NCBI GenBank assembly: GCA_050946055.1 | Contig: JBMNUB010000003.1 | Location: 68,505 to 132,504 of the forward strand | Direction of reading: 5' to 3' | Length of the DNA stretch: 64,000 bases | Origin: Fimadaptatus sp050946055 | GTDB taxonomy: Bacteria > Bacillota > Clostridia > Christensenellales > Aristaeellaceae | In this document: in pieces, positions 8,147 through 15,818 of the stretch | Numbering within the stretch: position 1 is the first letter of the stretch | How the letters are laid out: the number at the start of each line of letters is the position of its first letter | Notes under the pieces: model-generated | What the model was told of the DNA's origin: nothing | Seen by the model: only the letters and a program-made list of their open reading frames with translations | Databases searched by the model: none | Program-made: the position numbers and the translations under genes

Positions 8147-8607
8147 AACTGCAGGACTATGGGCAAAGGCTGAAGCGGCAGAACGTATGGCTGTGGGTGC
8201 TGCTGATACTGTCTGTTGCGCTGATAATAGTGGCGGGGGAGTTCGGGCGGCTGGACTCGCGCGTGTTTCGGCAGAACAGGGTGCTGTGTGGCGCGGCGGA
8301 GAACATGCCCAAGGTGCTGTTCATATGGCAGGGCTATATGATATGGCGAATAGCCCGCAACAAGCGCCTGATGCGCGACGGCGCGGCAATGAAGGAGCAC
8401 ATGGTGCGCGCGCTGGATGAGCGCCGAGAAGCCGTGGCCGGGCGCGCCGGCAGCCGCTTTGCCAAGGTGATGCTGATAGCGCTCAGCGTGGCGGCGGCGG
8501 TCGCGACTGCGTTCGACGCGATGGTGTTCTATACGCTGTACACAGTGCTGCTGGCGGCGCTCGTGCTGTGGGGCGGCATGTATTGGTGGGCAAACCGCAG
8601 CATGTGA
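8143..8607 (+). CDS. Small membrane protein coupled to an XRE regulator
   Basis: 154 residues with one N-terminal transmembrane segment (about 14-31), a basic cytoplasmic-type linker with many Arg/Lys (about 60-100), and two C-terminal hydrophobic segments (about 105-145). The ATG at 8143 overlaps the stop of the XRE gene, and the regulator's C-terminal codons supply GGAGGTG at 8131-8137. Pairs of a minimal XRE protein and a DUF-type three-helix membrane protein are common in Firmicutes, but no function is established for this one. I cannot assign a family. Confidence 0.75.
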   Translation: MKLQDYGQRLKRQNVWLWVLLILSVALIIVAGEFGRLDSRVFRQNRVLCGAAENMPKVLFIWQGYMIWRIARNKRLMRDGAAMKEHMVRALDERREAVAGRAGSRFAKVMLIALSVAAAVATAFDAMVFYTLYTVLLAALVLWGGMYWWANRSM

Positions 8608-8950
8608 GCGGGATGTGCGGGGAGGTTTGCGCGTGCGGCGGCGAAGTGCGGCATTGCAAGTGGTGCGATTAACATGGCACGATTGCAATGCACGATAGGG
8701 AAGCGCTCTGCTAGCGAAGCACGTTAGGACAGCGGCGCGATTAACATGCATACGACTGCAATGTGCAACAATGCGGCACGCCTGCAAGCAAAGCACCGCA
8801 ACCACGCCGCAACTATGCAGATGGGCTATCTCATCACCAGAAGCGCATCGCGCCCGCCATGAACGCGCGCACATCGCATACACATTATTATGCTCACGGC
8901 AAACCTGCAGAAGACCATTCGCATACCCTGCGCAAGCGAATCAAATATGC
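8608..8950. other. Gene-free interval
   Basis: About 340 bases between the XRE operon and the khpB terminator. It holds imperfect repeats of GCGATTAACATG and GCACGATT-like phrases (about 8665-8760) but no coding frame, promoter or RNA that I can support. Confidence 0.4.
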
Positions 8951-9002
8951 ATAAAACAGATGTCCCATCGAACGGATAAGCTCTCTGTTCGATGGGACAT
9001 CT
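8951..9002 (-). terminator. Terminator of the rpmH-khpB operon
   Basis: A 16-bp perfect stem (AGATGTCCCATCGAAC and its complement) with a 13-base loop; on the minus strand it is followed by TGTTTTAT. It lies 8 bases past the khpB stop. Confidence 0.85.
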
Positions 9003-9009
9003 CTATTCA

Positions 9010-10263
9010 TCATATGGTATCGTCGGTGGGATCGTCAGGCACGTCGTGCGCCATGGGGACGTTCGCTGCGGGCGCAGCCTCGACTTCGGCGGCGCGGGGC
9101 GGCTTGGGCGGGCGCGGCCTGTCAGGACGCGGACCGCGATCATCGCGGCGCTCATTCGGCTTGCCGTCGCGGCGCTCGGGGCGGCGATGCGGCCTTGCGG
9201 GCGCACTTTCCGCGCCTTCGGTCATGGCCTCGGACTTGAGGGTTATGACCACGCGGCGGTTGGGCTCGTCGCCCTCGGAATGCGTCTGCACGAGCGGATG
9301 ATTCTGCAGCGTGGCGTGCAGCACGCGGCGCTCATACGGATTCATGGGCTCAAGAACGACCTTGCGGCCGGTCTTGACAGCGCGGTCAGCCATGCGCGAG
9401 GCAAGGCGCACCAGCGAATCCTCGCGCTTGGCGCGGTAATGCTCGGTGTCCAGCGATACGCGGATGTAGGAATCGCCGCTGTCCTTATTGACCTCGAGCG
9501 AGGTCAGGTACTGGAGCGCGTCCAGCGTGTCGCCGCGGCGGCCTATCAGTATGCCCAGCGTGTCGCCCATCATGCTGATGGACATGTTGCCGCCGGCCTC
9601 AGCCACGTATATCTTGACCTTTACGCCCATGAGCTGAGTCAGCTTGTCCAGATACTCATAGGCGCGGCGGCCAGCATCGCTGAGCGTAGCCGGGTCCTGG
9701 TCGGGCAGGGGACCATCCGGTATCACCGGGCGCTCTTCGTCATGCGGACGGGGAGTGCGATTGGCGCGCGCGGGTTTTGCCTGAGCGGGCTTGCCGGGAC
9801 GGGAAGCGGGCTTTGCCTGAGCGGGCTTTGCAGGCTGCTCGGACTTTGCCTGAACAGGCTTTGCAGGCTGCTCGGACTTTGCCTGAGCGGGCTTTGCGGG
9901 CTGCTCGGACTTTGCCTGAGCGGGCTTTGCGGGCTGCTCGGACTTTGCCTGAGCGGGCTTTGCAGGCTGCTCGGGCTTTGCCTGAACAGGCTTTGCGGGG
10001 CGGGGCGCACGCGGCTTGTCAGCTATTGTAGATACGCGCGTGGACGCGCCGGGACGCAGTATCTGCGACATGTCTATCTCGGGTTCACGGTCGCGCTCGG
10101 TTATGCGCACCTTGGCGGGCTTGGCTCCGAACAGTCCGAAGAAGCCCTTGCTGCCCTCGTCGAGTATCTCTATGGATACATCGGGCAGCTCCAGACCCAG
10201 CCTTGCCAGACCGGACTGTACCGCATCTTCTACGGTCTTGCCGGTGCTTTCAATCGATTTCAT
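9010..10263 (-). CDS. khpB: KhpB/Jag RNA-binding protein with repeat linker and basic tail
   Basis: 417 residues, longer than the usual 210-330. Order: Jag_N domain (1-55, with KGFFGLFG), a Pro/Ala/Lys/Gln linker containing 11-residue repeats (about 92-166), a KH domain (about 205-280) whose GXXG loop reads GRRG at 241-244, an R3H domain (about 281-345, HxxxxR-like residues in the ERRVLHATLQNHP block), and an Arg/Pro-rich basic tail (346-417). KhpB works with KhpA as an RNA chaperone and influences cell elongation in streptococci. The start overlaps the yidC stop. The tail and the repeat linker are lineage-specific and probably disordered, adding RNA-binding charge. Confidence 0.93.
   Translation of the reverse strand: MKSIESTGKTVEDAVQSGLARLGLELPDVSIEILDEGSKGFFGLFGAKPAKVRITERDREPEIDMSQILRPGASTRVSTIADKPRAPRPAKPVQAKPEQPAKPAQAKSEQPAKPAQAKSEQPAKPAQAKSEQPAKPVQAKSEQPAKPAQAKPASRPGKPAQAKPARANRTPRPHDEERPVIPDGPLPDQDPATLSDAGRRAYEYLDKLTQLMGVKVKIYVAEAGGNMSISMMGDTLGILIGRRGDTLDALQYLTSLEVNKDSGDSYIRVSLDTEHYRAKREDSLVRLASRMADRAVKTGRKVVLEPMNPYERRVLHATLQNHPLVQTHSEGDEPNRRVVITLKSEAMTEGAESAPARPHRRPERRDGKPNERRDDRGPRPDRPRPPKPPRAAEVEAAPAANVPMAHDVPDDPTDDTI
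9766..9990 (-). repeat. 33-bp minisatellite inside khpB (11-residue repeats)
   Basis: Five consecutive units of the type PAQAKSEQPAK plus two degenerate units, encoded by nearly identical 33-bp repeats. They extend the linker between the Jag_N and KH domains. Copy number is likely variable between strains (inference). Confidence 0.85.
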
Positions 10264-11198
10264 CGGATATCCCCCTGAGCGGCCTTAGCCTTTGCATCTT
10301 TTTTATCGAAGTACTTGTTGAGAAATATGGACTGCAGTATGGCTATCACGTTAGCGGTCAGCCAGTATATGGAGAAGGCGGCGCTGGACGTGCAGCATAT
10401 CCACAGCGACATCAGCGGGAAGAAGTACTTCATGAACACGGCCATTCCGCCGGTCTGACTGGACTCGGCGGGGTTGAGCTTGGTCTGCAGGAACTGAGTG
10501 CCGGCAGCCAGCAGCGGCAGTATGTAGTAGCCATTGGGATTGTTGAGCACCTGAAGTATCTCCCAGGCGGGCAGGGTGCCGGAGCGCATCAGATCGCCTA
10601 TGCCCTTTACCACGGTCGCGCCGTACTCAACCATGAGGGGGTTGTACAGCTGCGCATTGGTGACGAATGCCTTGGCGGCATCTACGGCTTCCTGGGTCAC
10701 GTTGGCGGTAGCCTGCAGCGAGTGCAGATCGCGGGCTATCGGTATCACGGCGGCGTAGAGCGTATCGGGGCAGAACACGTTCTTGACCCACAGCCAGCTC
10801 TGCATTACGGGCTGACCGCCGGCCTCGAGCGTCTGTATCATCTCCACCATGTGCTCGGAGGCTATTGCCTGCATCGTCCACAGCATGCCAAACAGCAGTG
10901 GGAACTGTATAAGCAGCGGCAGGCAGCCGCTCATGGGGTTTATCTTCTCCTTGCGGTACAGCTCAGCAGTCTTGCGCTGCAGCTTGTCCTTGTCGTTGGC
11001 GTACTTGGCGCTTAGCGCATCTAACTGCGGCTTGAGGTCGGTCATGCGCTTCATGGAGCGGCGGGACTTTATGTCCAGCGGCAGGAGCAGACCGCGGATA
11101 GCTACTGTAAACAGCACTACGGCCCAACCATAGTTGGGCACTATCCAGTATATGAACTCCAGCAAAGGCCGCAGTATGGATACGAGCAAATTATGCAT
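10260..11198 (-). CDS. yidC: Membrane protein insertase YidC/Oxa1/SpoIIIJ family
   Basis: 312 residues. Inserts membrane proteins alone or with Sec. Segments: N-terminal hydrophobic helix, a second helix with the positively charged groove Arg (LFTVAIRGLLLPLD), a cytoplasmic helical hairpin (YANDKDKLQRKTAELYRKEKI), then SGCLPLLIQFPLLFGML and the later transmembrane helices ending SIYWLTANVIAILQ. No lipobox is seen. An inserted extracytoplasmic stretch of roughly 80 residues after the third helix makes it longer than Bacillus YidC1. The ATG at 11198 is chosen because the TTG at 11216 is part of the ribosome-binding site TTGGAGGG. Stop overlaps khpB start. Confidence 0.95.
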   Translation of the reverse strand: MHNLLVSILRPLLEFIYWIVPNYGWAVVLFTVAIRGLLLPLDIKSRRSMKRMTDLKPQLDALSAKYANDKDKLQRKTAELYRKEKINPMSGCLPLLIQFPLLFGMLWTMQAIASEHMVEMIQTLEAGGQPVMQSWLWVKNVFCPDTLYAAVIPIARDLHSLQATANVTQEAVDAAKAFVTNAQLYNPLMVEYGATVVKGIGDLMRSGTLPAWEILQVLNNPNGYYILPLLAAGTQFLQTKLNPAESSQTGGMAVFMKYFFPLMSLWICCTSSAAFSIYWLTANVIAILQSIFLNKYFDKKDAKAKAAQGDIR

Positions 11199-11235
11199 CT
11201 TAAAAAAACCCTCCAATATGTGTGCAGATCACTGG

Positions 11236-11502
11236 TCAGGGCACGGGGTCGTAACCGCCGGGATGGAACGGATGGCATTTGAGTATGCGGCGTATCGCCA
11301 GATATCCGCCCTTGAACGGTCCATAGCGCCGGACGGCTTCCAGCGCGTATGCGGAACAAGTCGGCACAAAGCGGCAGCAGGGCGGGAACAGGGGCGATAT
11401 CGCATGACGGTAGAACTCTATCAGCAATATGAATACGCCCTTGAGCAGCAGGCATATGAGGCGATATATCGCCTTGAACGGTTTGAGCAGCGTCCGGCCC
11501 AT
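11236..11502 (-). CDS. yidD: Membrane protein insertion efficiency factor YidD
   Basis: 88 residues of the YidD family (DUF37/haemolysin-like). Shows the conserved block FYRHAISPLFPPCCRFVPTC followed by SAYALEAVRRYG and a C-terminal HPFHPGGYDPVP. Acts at the inner face of the membrane beside YidC. Lies 3 bases after rnpA and 37 bases before yidC in the canonical rpmH-rnpA-yidD-yidC-khpB order. Confidence 0.95.
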   Translation of the reverse strand: MGRTLLKPFKAIYRLICLLLKGVFILLIEFYRHAISPLFPPCCRFVPTCSAYALEAVRRYGPFKGGYLAIRRILKCHPFHPGGYDPVP

Positions 11503-11505
11503 GCT

Positions 11506-11946
11506 TCACACCTCCTGAAGCAGTCCCTCGCGCCTGAGCACGTACCTAAGCGAGCGCCCCAAAGTGTGGTAATCAGCCTTGGCGGCGGCGGGGCGGGCGA
11601 TGAGCACGTACTGACCCGGCTTTATGTCGTGCTGCATCAGGCGGATGTTTTCGCGCAAAAGGCGGCGTATGCGGTTGCGCGTCACGGCGCAGCCGACTTT
11701 TCGGCTCACAGATATACCCAGACGCAGCTGGCGGCCGGGCAGATATATCAGCGTAAAGTGCGTGCAGCCGGACGACTTGCCGCGCCGGTACACGTATTGA
11801 AACTGCTGATTGCGATGCAGCGTGTTGCGGCGACCCAGACGGTAATTATGCGCAACTAATGAATCAGCCCGCGCCACGGCTGAGACGCCGGAGCGCTCAA
11901 CCCCGGCGGGGCCGTTCACGGGGGCCTTGACAGGCTTTTCGTTCAT
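11506..11946 (-). CDS. rnpA: Ribonuclease P protein component with N-terminal extension
   Basis: 146 residues; the family norm is about 110-120. The core begins around residue 36 (YRLGRRNTLHRNQQFQYVYRRG) and includes the RNR signature SRKVGCAVTRNRIRRLLRE, which contacts the catalytic P RNA. The first ~35 residues are an extra, Ala/Val-rich segment with no known counterpart. The ATG at 11946 lies 6 bases after the rpmH stop without a clear ribosome-binding site, so translation is probably coupled to rpmH. A non-ATG start nearer residue 30 would give a normal-length protein and cannot be excluded. Confidence 0.93.
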   Translation of the reverse strand: MNEKPVKAPVNGPAGVERSGVSAVARADSLVAHNYRLGRRNTLHRNQQFQYVYRRGKSSGCTHFTLIYLPGRQLRLGISVSRKVGCAVTRNRIRRLLRENIRLMQHDIKPGQYVLIARPAAAKADYHTLGRSLRYVLRREGLLQEV

Positions 11947-11952
11947 TTTGAA

Positions 11953-12093
11953 TTACGCAGAGAGCACCTTGCGGCCACGGGCGCGGCGGCGGGCCAGAAC
12001 GTTGCGACCGTTCTTGGTCTTCATGCGGGCGCGGAAACCGTGTACCTTGGAACGCTGGCGGGTCTTGGGCTGGTAAGTCATCTTGTTGGCCAT
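11953..12093 (-). CDS. rpmH: Ribosomal protein L34
   Basis: 46 residues: MANKMTYQPKTRQRSKVHGF followed by RARMKTKNGRNVLARRR and ending GRKVLSA, a full L34 with two extra residues at the N-terminus. GGAGTG lies upstream of the ATG at 12093. First gene of the rpmH-rnpA-yidD-yidC-khpB operon. In many Firmicutes dnaA and oriC lie just beyond rpmH, but here the next gene is uppP. Confidence 0.97.
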   Translation of the reverse strand: MANKMTYQPKTRQRSKVHGFRARMKTKNGRNVLARRRARGRKVLSA

Positions 12094-12193
12094 GGGAAAA
12101 AACACTCCTTCAATGTTATTATCGGCGGCATCGGGTTGATGCTATCCTGCTGCTTTTACACGCGGGCATAATGCCCGACAATGCAACTTCTAT

Positions 12194-12222
12194 AGTATAA
12201 AGTAGCAAAAGGTTTCTGTCAA
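12194..12222 (-). promoter_or_regulatory. Promoter of the rpmH operon
   Basis: On the minus strand TTGACA (12222-12217) and TATACT (12199-12194) with a 17-base spacer, about 100 bases upstream of rpmH. It separates this operon from uppP. Confidence 0.85.
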
Positions 12223-12247
12223 GTGCGTTTACTTGCGCACCCTAAAC

Positions 12248-13045
12248 TTAAAACAGGAAGTGGAGATAATATTGGTCAAGCAGCACATAAATTCCCAATA
12301 TAGTTGTATATATTGCGAAATAGCGCAGCGGGCAGCGCCTTATCATGCGCAGCATAAACTTTATTGCCAAAAAGCCCGATATCGCGGCTACGGCCATGGC
12401 CAGCAGCACGGTCAGCCAGTTGACGCCGGTGGGGTCTATGCTCTGCCCGGTGAGCAGGTCCTTAAGCGACATGACCAGCGACCCCAGTATTGCGGGCGCG
12501 CTCATCATGAACGAGAAGTCGGCGGCCTTCTTGCGCTTTAGACCCGACGATACGCCCGCGGCTATAGTGGAGCCGGAGCGCGACACGCCCGGCAGTATCG
12601 CAAACGCCTGCATGATGCCCATGATTATGGTATCGCGCCAGGTGAGGCGGTCGTGCGTGACCACGCGCTTGGACAGAAAGTCGGACAGCAGAAGCAGCGC
12701 CGACGTTATGAGGAACGAAAAGCCCAGGAACTTGCCCTCAAAAGCCGCGTCGAAGAAGTCGCCGAACAGCAGCGTCGCTATGACGGCCGGTATCGTGGCC
12801 ACCACAAGCTCGGGCAGCAGGCTGCGTATGGGATGGCGTATCATGTTGAAGAACAGCTTGAAGTACACGGCCAGCACCGCTATCAGCGTGCCTACGTGCA
12901 GGAGTACTTCCAGCAGGAGGCCGGTGCTGGGTATGTCCAGCAACTTCTGCACCAGCATCAGGTGTCCGGACGAGCTTATGGGCAGAAATTCGGAAAGTCC
13001 CTGAGTGAGTCCCAGCATTACCGCCTGAAATATGCTTAGATCCAT
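12248..13045 (-). CDS. uppP: Undecaprenyl-diphosphatase (BacA/UppP)
   Basis: 265 residues, multi-pass membrane protein. Recycles undecaprenyl pyrophosphate to the monophosphate carrier used for peptidoglycan and other wall polymers; overproduction gives bacitracin resistance in known cases. Visible BacA motifs are GLTQGLSEFLPISSSGHL at residues 12-29 and the second conserved motif LPGVSRSGSTI. The start at 13045 overlaps the stop of the upstream rRNA methyltransferase (TAATG), with GGAGGAG as the ribosome-binding site, so it is the third gene of a manA-led operon. Confidence 0.96.
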   Translation of the reverse strand: MDLSIFQAVMLGLTQGLSEFLPISSSGHLMLVQKLLDIPSTGLLLEVLLHVGTLIAVLAVYFKLFFNMIRHPIRSLLPELVVATIPAVIATLLFGDFFDAAFEGKFLGFSFLITSALLLLSDFLSKRVVTHDRLTWRDTIIMGIMQAFAILPGVSRSGSTIAAGVSSGLKRKKAADFSFMMSAPAILGSLVMSLKDLLTGQSIDPTGVNWLTVLLAMAVAAISGFLAIKFMLRMIRRCPLRYFAIYTTILGIYVLLDQYYLHFLF

Positions 13046-14460
13046 TATATCTCCTCCACTAAAGCTCCGAGCGGCTTGAGTCCGCGCGGAAAATGCCCCT
13101 TAACTATGCCGCCGTGCGCCTTGCCGAAGCACACGGGCAGGCCCTTCCATGTCATCAGCGCCCAGCCGTCGCTTGCGGGCGCGCTTATCTGTTCGCCGCG
13201 CACTATGCGCAGCGCATCGCGCGTGTCAAGCTCCACGGCGCTTTTGCCGGGCGCGAGCGCGCGAGAGAGGGCATAGCTCGGCTCGACATGACTGCGCCCG
13301 GCCTCGCACAGCGCCAGTCCCGCCTGACGCACGCGCACGCCCTCCAAATCAGGACAGCCGTCGGGCAGCAGATGCAGCTTGTGACCGAACATGACCAGCC
13401 GCCCGTTCAGCGCGGGCAAATCGAGTTCGCACTCGAGCCGCTTGAGCACGCGCGCGGCCTCGGCCTCGTCGCGCCCGGGCCGCTTGCCTTCGCGTGTGCG
13501 GCGACGCTTCACCTCGGGCTGACCGCGCTTGCGCAGGCGGCACACGAAATGCCCCTCGCCATTTACGCGATGCGGCCATATGCGCAGCATGCCGTCCTGC
13601 GACGCGCCCAGCCCATCCAGCTCGAAGTCTTCTGTATCCATGTCAGAGTGGCGGCTGAGGAATGCGCTTATACTGTCCTCGTTCTCCATGCGGTTGAAAG
13701 TGCATGTCGAGTAAACCATGGCGCCGCCGGGCAGCAGCAGCTCATATGCGCTGTCCAGTATGCCCGCCTGACGCTCGTGGCACAGGCGCGGCGAATCGGG
13801 CGTCCACTGCGCTATCGCGCCCTCATCGCGCCGGAACATGCCCTCGCCCGAGCAGGGCGCGTCCACCAGCACCGCGTCAAAGCATGCGCCCCAGCGAGAC
13901 GCCAGCGCGTCGGGATACTCATTGGTCACTATCGAGCCTACAAAGCCCTGCCGCTCCAGATTGGAAGCCAGCATCTGCGCGCGTGAGGATATCGGCTCAT
14001 TGGACACCAGCAAGCCCTGACCGCGCAGCGCCGCAGCCAGCTGCGAACTCTTGCCGCCGGGCGCGGCGCACAGATCCAGCACGCGCATGCCCGGCCTTGC
14101 GCCCAGCGCCGCGCCTGCGGCCATGGCAGAGGGCTCCTGCATGTAGTACAGCCCCAGCAGGTGCATGAGCGACGAGCCTGGCATGGAGCTTTCGTCCACG
14201 CGGTGAGCGCCAGCCTGCCACGGCACGCGACCGCCGGCGTATTCGCCCGCCAGCGCAAGCGCCGCGTCGAACTCGGGCGCATCGCCGCACAGCGCAAACG
14301 CCGCATCGCGCGCGGCATCGCCGCTAAGCCCTATGCGCGCGTTGAGCCTAAGCCCGCGCGCATGCGGCCTGTCGAAGCAGGCAAAGAACTCGCGCGCCTC
14401 CCCGCCCAGTATCGCCTCTATCTCGGCGCGGAACTGCGCGGGCAGCATGTCCGCGCGCAT
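13045..14460 (-). CDS. RsmF-like 16S/tRNA m5C methyltransferase (NOL1/NOP2/Sun family)
   Basis: 471 residues. The SAM-binding motif reads LDLCAAPGGKSSQLA, the catalytic cysteine motifs are DAPCSGEGMF and YSTCTFNRMEN, and the C-terminal third carries the additional RsmF-type RNA-binding domains. Transfers methyl from SAM to cytosine C5 in rRNA (RsmF acts on 16S C1407 in E. coli) or tRNA. The ATG at 14460 overlaps the manA stop (TGATG). The substrate nucleotide is not predictable here. Confidence 0.9.
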   Translation of the reverse strand: MRADMLPAQFRAEIEAILGGEAREFFACFDRPHARGLRLNARIGLSGDAARDAAFALCGDAPEFDAALALAGEYAGGRVPWQAGAHRVDESSMPGSSLMHLLGLYYMQEPSAMAAGAALGARPGMRVLDLCAAPGGKSSQLAAALRGQGLLVSNEPISSRAQMLASNLERQGFVGSIVTNEYPDALASRWGACFDAVLVDAPCSGEGMFRRDEGAIAQWTPDSPRLCHERQAGILDSAYELLLPGGAMVYSTCTFNRMENEDSISAFLSRHSDMDTEDFELDGLGASQDGMLRIWPHRVNGEGHFVCRLRKRGQPEVKRRRTREGKRPGRDEAEAARVLKRLECELDLPALNGRLVMFGHKLHLLPDGCPDLEGVRVRQAGLALCEAGRSHVEPSYALSRALAPGKSAVELDTRDALRIVRGEQISAPASDGWALMTWKGLPVCFGKAHGGIVKGHFPRGLKPLGALVEEI

Positions 14461-15401
14461 CAACTGCGCGCTCCCGGCTCGGACATCAGCACGGACAGAT
14501 GCCCCGATATCATTATCTCGCCCAGCCCAGCGGGCAGCAGCGCGCTCTCGCCGTTGTGCATGTCGATGCAGCCGCCGTCATACTCCAGCTCGCAGTCGCC
14601 CAGCGCCGTTATCATGGCGAAGCTGTCAAACTCGACCGGCATGCGCCCGCACACCTCCAGACGCTTGAGCCTGAAGAACTCGCCGTCCACCAGCAACGCC
14701 TGCCTGCCGCCCATTACGTCGCTGACTATGGGAGTTACCGGGCGCGGCTCTATGTCGCAGCGGGTCACGTCCAGCGCCTTCTGAGTGTGCAGCTCGCGCG
14801 GCCGTCCCCAGTCCCACATGCGGTAGGTCACGTCGGAGGACTGCTGTATCTCATAGAGCGTTATGCCGTCGCCTATGGCGTGAACCGTGCCGCTGCGTAT
14901 GTACAGGCAGTCGCCCGGATGCACGTCTATCCAGTTGAGCGCGTCCTCTATCTCGCCCGAACCCGCCTTGGCGCGCAGCTCCTCGCTGCTGTGTGCGCTT
15001 ACGCCAAACACAAGCTTTGCGCCCGGCTCGGCATCCAGTATGTACCATGCCTCGGTCTTGCCGCGCTTGCCCTCGACGCGGGCGGCGTAATCGTCGTCGG
15101 GATGCACCTGTACGCTTAGCCGCTCGCGCGCGTTGAGCAGCTTGAGCAGCAGCGGGAACTCGCTGAACCCGCCCAGCAGCTCTTCGCCCAGCTCGACTGC
15201 GGCCTCGCTCAGCGTGTGCCCGGACAGTTCGCCGTTTATTATCACGCTCTCGCGGCCGGGCAGCGCGGAGATCTCCAGACTTTCGCCGGTGCGCTCGTCG
15301 GGTATGTCCTTGCCGTATAGCCTGCGCAGTCCGTCGCCGCCCCAGGGCGTCTCGCTGCCGTGCCTAAAGTACGGCTTCATCTTCAGCGGATAGAGCTTCA
15401 T
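14460..15401 (-). CDS. manA: Mannose-6-phosphate isomerase, class I type
   Basis: 313 residues. Interconverts mannose-6-phosphate and fructose-6-phosphate. Zinc-site features visible are QVHPDD (residues ~97-102) and GTVHAIG, within a cupin core with a short C-terminal cupin. The size fits the short Firmicute form. First gene of an operon with the rRNA methyltransferase and uppP, joined by overlapping codons; wall-precursor supply (GDP-mannose or sugar salvage) is a possible reason for the link, but this is inference. Confidence 0.93.
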   Translation of the reverse strand: MKLYPLKMKPYFRHGSETPWGGDGLRRLYGKDIPDERTGESLEISALPGRESVIINGELSGHTLSEAAVELGEELLGGFSEFPLLLKLLNARERLSVQVHPDDDYAARVEGKRGKTEAWYILDAEPGAKLVFGVSAHSSEELRAKAGSGEIEDALNWIDVHPGDCLYIRSGTVHAIGDGITLYEIQQSSDVTYRMWDWGRPRELHTQKALDVTRCDIEPRPVTPIVSDVMGGRQALLVDGEFFRLKRLEVCGRMPVEFDSFAMITALGDCELEYDGGCIDMHNGESALLPAGLGEIMISGHLSVLMSEPGARS

Positions 15402-15435
15402 AATATATCTCTCCTCGATAGCATTGTATGCTATA

Positions 15436-15463
15436 ATTGTACATGCTTATTCTGCGCTGTCAA
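15436..15463 (-). promoter_or_regulatory. Promoter of the manA operon
   Basis: Minus strand TTGACA (15463-15458), 16-base spacer, TACAAT (15441-15436). Confidence 0.75.
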
Positions 15464-15768
15464 TCGCAATACGGCTAAAGGTTGCGGTCATATCTGCGGC
15501 GAATATATAAAGGCAGGCTGCGCGGCAAAAACGCCATGCACGGCATGTTGATGGGGAAGTATGGCTTGGCAAACGCCGCATCTGTGCATGCGGGCGATAA
15601 TTAGCTGCGCGGGCGGATAATGTGCAGGCAATATGAATGCGCAGAATCATGCAAACGCAAAGCGGCTGCGCGCAGACCCGGACGCAGCGGCAAGCGCGTA
15701 TGGCTACGCCGCTGCACGGGTGCATGTGCGCGTACACAAGTATTGACATGCGCTTGTTCCGCCCTGCC
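15464..15768. other. Gene-free interval between divergent promoters
   Basis: About 300 bases between the manA and helicase promoters with no convincing coding frame, RNA or operator. GC-rich short repeats (GCGCAGAC-like) are the only texture seen. Confidence 0.4.
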
Positions 15769-15797
15769 TTGACGCGGCATCATCGCGCGCATATAAT
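15769..15797 (+). promoter_or_regulatory. Promoter of the nuclease-helicase gene
   Basis: TTGACG at 15769-15774 and TATAAT at 15792-15797 with a 17-base spacer. The predicted transcript begins only about 6-15 bases before the coding region, giving a very short leader. Confidence 0.8.
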
Positions 15798-15818
15798 CAG
15801 AAGAAGGGGGTGGAGCGC

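Noticed and set aside
9010..10263. Long plus-strand open frame opposite khpB (8992-10278)
   Set aside because: It mirrors the GC-rich repeat codons of khpB; the minus strand holds clear Jag_N, KH and R3H domains and operon context.
12094..12247. oriC/DnaA-box cluster near rpmH
   Set aside because: No run of TTATCCACA-like boxes or AT-rich unwinding element is visible in the interval.
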